NCBI GenBank assembly: GCA_002914845.1
Contig: JXTC01000420.1
Location: forward strand, 70,717-134,716
Reading direction: 5' to 3'
Source: Trema orientale
Taxonomy: Eukaryota; Streptophyta; Magnoliopsida; Rosales; Cannabaceae
DNA length: 64,000 nt
This document shows positions 58,901 through 64,000 of the stretch, piece after piece (positions within the stretch are counted from its first letter, which is position 1; each line of letters opens with the position of its first letter). The position numbers and the translations under genes are program-made. The notes under the pieces are model-generated. The model had not been told where the DNA came from and did no database searches. It saw only the letters and a list, made by a program, of their open reading frames with translations.

Positions 58901-61900
58901 GTATTCTTCCCCCTAGTTCCCTCCAGGAAAAAAAAAAAGAGACATCTGCATTCTGACAGTAAAAGCTTGATAAAGAAAAATGGGAACAATCCAGGAGCCA
59001 TCTCCAATTCAACTGGAGGCACAGGAAGAAACCAATAAACGGTGTCCTGAAAACAAAAGACAGTTAAGCAGACCTGCTTCACTATGCTAGACCTTCGATC
59101 AGATAATTGTGTGCTCAGAGGGCCAACAAGTTGCTTCAATAGTCCACGAAAAGACGGATAGTCAACAGCACCTAATGACAAATGATTACATAAAAGCATA
59201 AATAAACGAGAGCAAACTCTTTCAAGCTCCATGCTATTTACAAATACTATATGCTGAAGGAAAAAAAAATCCATTTCCACTTTTAGGGACAGAGAGAGAA
59301 GTTTTACAGGTGGACTAAGAGCCAAACAAATGATAATAGACAAAACCAAAGAAATAAGAGAGCAATACCGTTTTTTCTGTAATTGGCATGCTTTAAAACA
59401 CACAGAGATGCAACAAATTAATTGGCAGTTAGCAGGATCTAGATTTCTAACCGAAGGTCCATCATGACATTATATTCAATAATGAAGTGAATAAAATCTC
59501 ACTAATAAATAACATACGCCAAAGATAATACACTAAGAAGCTTAGATATAGAAAGTCGAAATGATACATTTCAAGAAACATAGTGATAGTATTCAAGAAA
59601 TCTGAAACAGACATGAACTGTTAAACATTATACCACATATAACATCTCAAAATAACTATTTTAAATGATACAGATAATATAAAACAAACTAACAATAAGT
59701 ACTTTCAGCAAAAAGAAACAAAAAACAATGCAAAAAAGAACACTTAATTTTTGTTTTGATAAGAAACACAAAACTTTTATTAAAGGTCAAAAGCTGAAGT
59801 ACGAATAAGGGAAGAGGATGATGTCTCCACAAGGACGAGAATCACAAAAAATAAAATACAAACAGAAAGATTAACACAAATCAAAACACCACCAAACAAA
59901 GTATTTTTCCAATCAGAACACCCCCCCCCCCAACCCAAAAAAAAACCAAAAGAAAAGCTTCACTTCCCCCCCACAACCAGTTTGAGCCAGTTGGCAAGTA
60001 TCAAGAAGAAAGGAGGAACCACAAACCTCCATAAACAAGGCCTTCAACTCTTTGCATTGCAGCAATACGAATAGACCAATCTTTTTCTGGCACAAGGGTA
60101 GAAGCAATCTTCTCCATCTCCCTTATCAGTTCCTTCTCCGAATAAACTTTTATAGGTTCTACGGGTTTCTCGGTGACATCTTCTCCTGCAACAAAGAGGC
60201 AAGCAATTGAATGAGCATCAATGTTGCAAACTATAAAAGTGAAAATTCTATAGGAAAACAAAGAATATTTCAAGTATGGTTAACAACAATTTATAAAGAA
60301 CTGCACTTACAAATCACAAATGAAAATGTGGTTTCACATAAAATTACTGATGAAAGCATTTTATTTAGAGTAACAACTACATGCTTCGTAGGTCAGCTCT
60401 CAAACAGTAGAATTTTGTAAGGTGAAACAAAACTCTGTTGGTACATACAAATAAATATGTAAAGCTCACATATTGCCCGCAAGTTGGGTTATGATGGTTC
60501 AAAGTTTACACACCCAGGCTTGCCCAAGCCTTTTCAAGCCAAATTTGGCCCAAGCTTCTCCAACCAAACCAGAAATTGGTTCAGAACTGAATTGGAATCT
60601 TGAACGGGGTCAAGCACAATGCCCCTATTGTAATTCAGGTTAGGTTGGGTGCTATGACAAATGTCAAGTCGTTACACAAAAGTATAAATTTTGCAACAAA
60701 GAGGAATTTAACTTTCTACCATCAGGAGAAAGGAATTGCAAAAAACCAAGGAAAGGCTTGAACAGCAGAAAGTAGAGGTCATATCAAAATTATGGGCACC
60801 ATGTAACTGAGGGCGTACAGTAAACTTACAATCTCCATCAACTTACAATAAACAAGTAACCCTTCGATTCCTCAACTTAAAATAACAATAATATAATAAT
60901 ATAATAATAATATTAATACATCACACTAGAGCAGTGCTACCGTATCGGGGAATTTAGGCAGGCATATATTAGATTCTCATTTACCCAAAAAACAGCAAGA
61001 CAGGTAATCTCAAGCTAAAAATATCTAAACATTCCTAACTTGCGATAAAAGTATACTGACCTCCAAAAAGTGACGTTTCTCTAGTGGAATTCTTTGCCTT
61101 TGGACTACTTTTCTTCGGGTTGAGACTCACATTTTTAATCTCTCCAGTAGAAAAATTACTTGCCAGTCCATCTGAAGAACGAACTTTAGGTTCAATTCTC
61201 TCTAACCTCGCATTAATGTCTTTTACCTGCAGTTAAATATCATCTCATATTAACAGTGAGCTATAGATTTACACAAACCAACCTAACAAGCAAGAGTGAA
61301 AATTTGTGCTGCACATAACAATTTTATCTGAGTTGTTGCAGAAAGAAGCATCATCATTTGCAACAACCCAAATCCAGGATCTCAAATCAAAAAGAGAAGG
61401 AAACTGCATGGGTTATTTCCCAATACAAAAATGAGATATATACCATAGATGAGGGAAGATGGTGGCGATGTAGTTCATCACGGAATTGGGTCCCAGCTTG
61501 TGTATACATCTCCTGGAAAAAGAAACATCAATTAAATCAACTAAGAAGTTCATATACCGGATAACTACTTATATTGCTTTTTACTCCTAGTTTCCAGTGG
61601 CACGGATTCTGTGTCCTTCCAAAGGTGAAATTCAACAACCCAAATGCCACATGATAGGCAACTAAATCTAATCCACAAAACATACACAAACTGGAACTTG
61701 CTAGGTATTGTCTGCATAGATGCCCAATGAATCAAAATTAAATCTTCATGAACAAGCACAAACATTAATTAATTAAGAAGTTATGACAGGTTTTCCTGCT
61801 CTGAATTTAAACAAAACCTAATGGAGTCTTACAAATGCATCTGGTCACGTGTGAAAATTTCCTACTCTTCAGTTTTTACTCAGCTTACAAACCCATTTGA

Positions 61901-63655
61901 AGAATAGTTGCCGAAAGAAGAGGCAATTTGGGGGAAAGAAAATTCTTAAGAATCAAGGTTAACTACAACTACAACCAAAGAATAATGTCAAATGTGACTT
62001 ATAAGTACACTGTTCCTTTGCTTTAGCTCTGTTGCTCGAGGAATTTGGAGTTTCGCCTCAAGAATGTCAGGATGTTTTTCAGAATGTTGTTGGGTTGAAT
62101 GACTTGAGTAGAAGCAGGAGGAAGCTCTGGAATGTTGCTATTAAGGCCATATGTTGGTCATTGTTTCTAGAGAGACAATCGAATCTTCGAAGTTTTGGTA
62201 GGGGATTTAGATATGATTTGCGATAGGATTAAACACTGGATTTCTTTTTGGATTTTTAATACTAAAAAATGCAAAGATCTTTTGTTTTCTGATTTGCGTA
62301 GAGATTGGAGTATTTGGCCGTAATTCAAGATAATTGCTCATCAAATTTGGTAACCTTCCTTTTATATCAATAATCGCCCTTGTTTCTTATTCATTTAAAA
62401 ACAAAAAATTAAATTGAAAGAGAGAGAGAGAGGAAACCTACAATTTACAACAAATTCTTCAGATACAGGCCTTGATTATTTCAGTAATACAAAACTTATA
62501 ACAAAGTTGCATTCTCAGAATAAGTGGCTACAACTATAAATCAAGCTCCAACGTAAGATTATTATTATTATTATTATCAAAATATAGAATAAAAAAGCTT
62601 TACCACCAGCTACCACTAACCTCAATACATAATATAGCTGCTTCCCTAACACCAGGATTTGGATCATTCAACATCTGCAAAATCTGACAACCGAACGGAA
62701 AAGATTGGTTTACTTCCCACAAGCCCAGACAAAAAAAAAAATTACCAAAAATGAAAACGTTTTTCGCCATGAAAGTCGACGAACATACTGGAGGAAGTAT
62801 GGCACGCTGAAGAGGGAGCTCGGTAGCTGCAAAAAGACCAATTGCTGATGTCACAGTCCGTGCAAATTCTTCTCGAACTCTCCAACTTCTATGCGTCCAG
62901 GCATAAGACCCTGCTCTTTCAACTATGATTGTCGGAGAAGAAACCTGCAGAACAGAAACATGTTCACTAGAACTACAAAGGTGTCGACCCAATAACAAAT
63001 CAAGGGGGAAAAACAAAACTGAAGAAACTAAAAGCCGAGATTATCAATAATGTCAACCCACCTAGAACATAGACAATCACATTGAGACCACATATAGTTG
63101 ACACATCAACAGCATAAAATATAACATATATCCCTTCAATGCATATAAAATTTACCGTTAAAACACACCCAAAAGAGAAAAATTCAAATCAAATTCTTCA
63201 ATATCCGAGTTCACAACGTATTATTTTCACCTCTTTTAAACGCAATTAATTGAATTTCAATGACATGCAACACTAGCACACTACTTAGTAGAACAAGAGC
63301 GAGAGACGAATTAAGACAAAACCTCCATGAGAGTGAGCAAGAGCCTCCGGGCTGCGTCCCGAACCGGCTGCTTCGCATCCCCCAAGCGCTCAACAACGGC
63401 GGGAACAAGCGCATTGAAGTGCAACTTCAAGTGCTCGCCGGAGAGCACGGCGGCGGAGGCGAGAGCCTGAAGAGCACCCTGAGAGACCCTGAAGTTGTTA
63501 TCCTTGAGAAGATCCAAGCAACAGTCGACGAGCGCGGTGACCTCCGACGAACTCAGGCTCTTCCTGGAGGCCTCGAGGAGTTGGTGGAGCCGCTCGACGC
63601 CGGCCATTCGCTCCTTGGTGTCCTTGGCTCGCGCGAGCTCGAGGGCTTCCTCCAT
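52982..63655 (-). CDS. CLASP: CLASP, CLIP-associated microtubule protein (1443 aa)
   Basis: Twenty-one exons (5' to 3'): 63655-63323, 62944-62789, 62683-62621, 61512-61444, 61226-61061, 60185-60027, 59171-59074, 58542-58468, 58385-58317, 58208-58123, 58040-57923, 57718-57620, 57539-57185, 57020-55219, 54941-54840, 54430-54326, 54175-54101, 54025-53957, 53810-53742, 53512-53411, 53143-52982; 4332 nt, all GT-AG with matching phases. TOG/HEAT helices fill residues 1-200 (start MEEALELARAKDTKERM). A CLASP_N-type TOG lies at about 275-505 and a third TOG at about 790-1040. Ser/Arg-rich microtubule-binding linkers occupy 505-790, and a C-terminal HEAT block runs from 1217 to 1443. It stabilises cortical microtubules and, in plants, links them to cell edges and auxin-carrier recycling (family knowledge). 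Exon 14 alone encodes 600 residues. Exon 13's start was chosen at gtccag because it gives continuous homology-like sequence; ccttaaag slightly upstream is the alternative. Confidence 0.95.
59745..59925 (-). mobile_element. Retroposon 3'-tail fragment in CLASP intron 6
   Basis: On the minus strand it reads ...cctttaataaaagttttgtg then tttcttatcaaaac plus A-rich tail, the typical end of plant LINE-type retroposons. The 5' border is unclear and a C-12 run follows at about 59921-59932. No coding sequence. Confidence 0.4.
62020..62412 (+). pseudogene. Decayed LINE reverse-transcriptase C-terminus in CLASP intron 3
   Basis: Plus strand, antisense to CLASP. One frame gives LLEEFGVSPQECQ ... KLWNVAIKAICWSLFLERQS (about 62028-62180), the end of the zinc-binding RT domain of plant L1 elements. 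After a frameshift near 62195 a second frame continues DRIKHWISFWIF ... RRDWSIWP and stops at about 62322. An untranslated tail and ttcatttaaaaacaaaaaa (about 62390-62407) follow. It is 5'-truncated and inactive. No clear target duplication was found. Confidence 0.75.
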
Positions 63656-64000
63656 GGCGGAGCGGATTTAGGGTTTGGGCGTCTTTGATCTGGTGCTTCG
63701 CGGCTCAGATCTGGCGGATTTGGGGCTCAATTAAGGGCATAAGCGAATAAGAGACTGAGAGAAAGAATGTATGTGAAAGACAGACTCCCCAAACTTCCTC
63801 TCTCCGCTAAAAAAAAAATTTAGCGGAGAATGATGGCGTCAATGCTGGTGTTGGTGAGACTTAGAGAGAGAGAGAGAGTGTGTGTGACTGAAAGAGAAAC
63901 GTAGAGAGAGAAAGTGGATTCAGATTTCAGTGCAAGAGCACCGACTTCAAATTTTTCGGAGAGAGAAAGAGAGAAAAGCTAGAGAGAGAAAATCGAGAGA
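63656..64000 (-). promoter_or_regulatory. 5' UTR and promoter-proximal region of CLASP
   Basis: On the minus strand this is pyrimidine-rich with several (CT)n runs (plus-strand gagagagaga at about 63864-63880 and 63958-64000), typical of plant leader regions. The transcription start is not determinable and the promoter continues beyond the window. Confidence 0.5.

Noticed and set aside
58867..59073. Long continuation of CLASP exon 7 on the minus strand
   Set aside because: It reads past a donor into an intron; the spliced join to the next exon keeps phase and TOG-like sequence.
63260..63688. 142-codon plus-strand frame
   Set aside because: Antisense to CLASP exon 1, open only because that exon is GC-rich; the minus-strand TOG domain is clear.

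Overview
The window is nuclear DNA of a flowering plant, most likely a rosid eudicot. Its genes are split by many short GT-AG introns, the intergenic DNA is very AT-rich, and the protein families include phytochrome-interacting bHLH factors, plant CLASP and type-C response regulators. I cannot name the genus from sequence alone. I rebuilt five complete protein-coding genes exon by exon and checked every exon phase. Together they account for most of the protein-coding content.

Layout. 1-2144: 3' part of a Ty1/copia retrotransposon (reverse transcriptase end, RNase H, polypurine tract, 494-bp 3' LTR). 4402-4665: a 240-bp A-tailed retroposon flanked by 12-bp target duplications. 5126-5913: two abutting inverted-repeat elements. 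7084-8576 (+): HIT-zinc-finger protein of the ZNHIT3 type, 7 exons, 134 aa. 10113-15230 (-): PIF4/PIF5-type bHLH factor, 8 coding exons, 549 aa, with two G-boxes in its long intron 2. About 15.8-33.8 kb: a gene desert with at least ten inverted-repeat elements (one Tourist-like with TTA duplications, one 1.6 kb with very long terminal repeats), a candidate LTR and two A-tailed retroposon-like units. 33858-38616 (-): mitochondrial chaperonin CPN60, 18 exons, 565 aa, with its glycine-rich C-terminus cut off by an in-frame stop. 40415-40996 (-) and 48957-49676 (-): two type-C response regulators, 143 and 162 aa, sharing one intron position. Between them lie repeats, including a 2-kb inverted-repeat element carrying a GC-rich segment, and one assembly gap. 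52982-63655 (-): microtubule-associated CLASP, 21 exons, 1443 aa, with a decayed LINE in intron 3 and a retroposon tail in intron 6.

The genes do not form a pathway. The HIT protein and the PIF are convergent; everything downstream is on the minus strand. Loose themes are light and temperature signalling (PIF), phosphorelay (two receivers), mitochondrial protein folding (CPN60), small nucleolar RNP assembly (HIT protein) and cortical microtubules (CLASP).

The most unusual signal is in the repeats. Several unrelated-looking inverted-repeat elements (5.5, 17.2, 22.4, 23.8, 32.3, 44.1 and 47.3 kb) have arms that look built from a degenerate unit of about 30 bp repeated in phase. This suggests a common architecture for non-autonomous DNA transposons in this genome.
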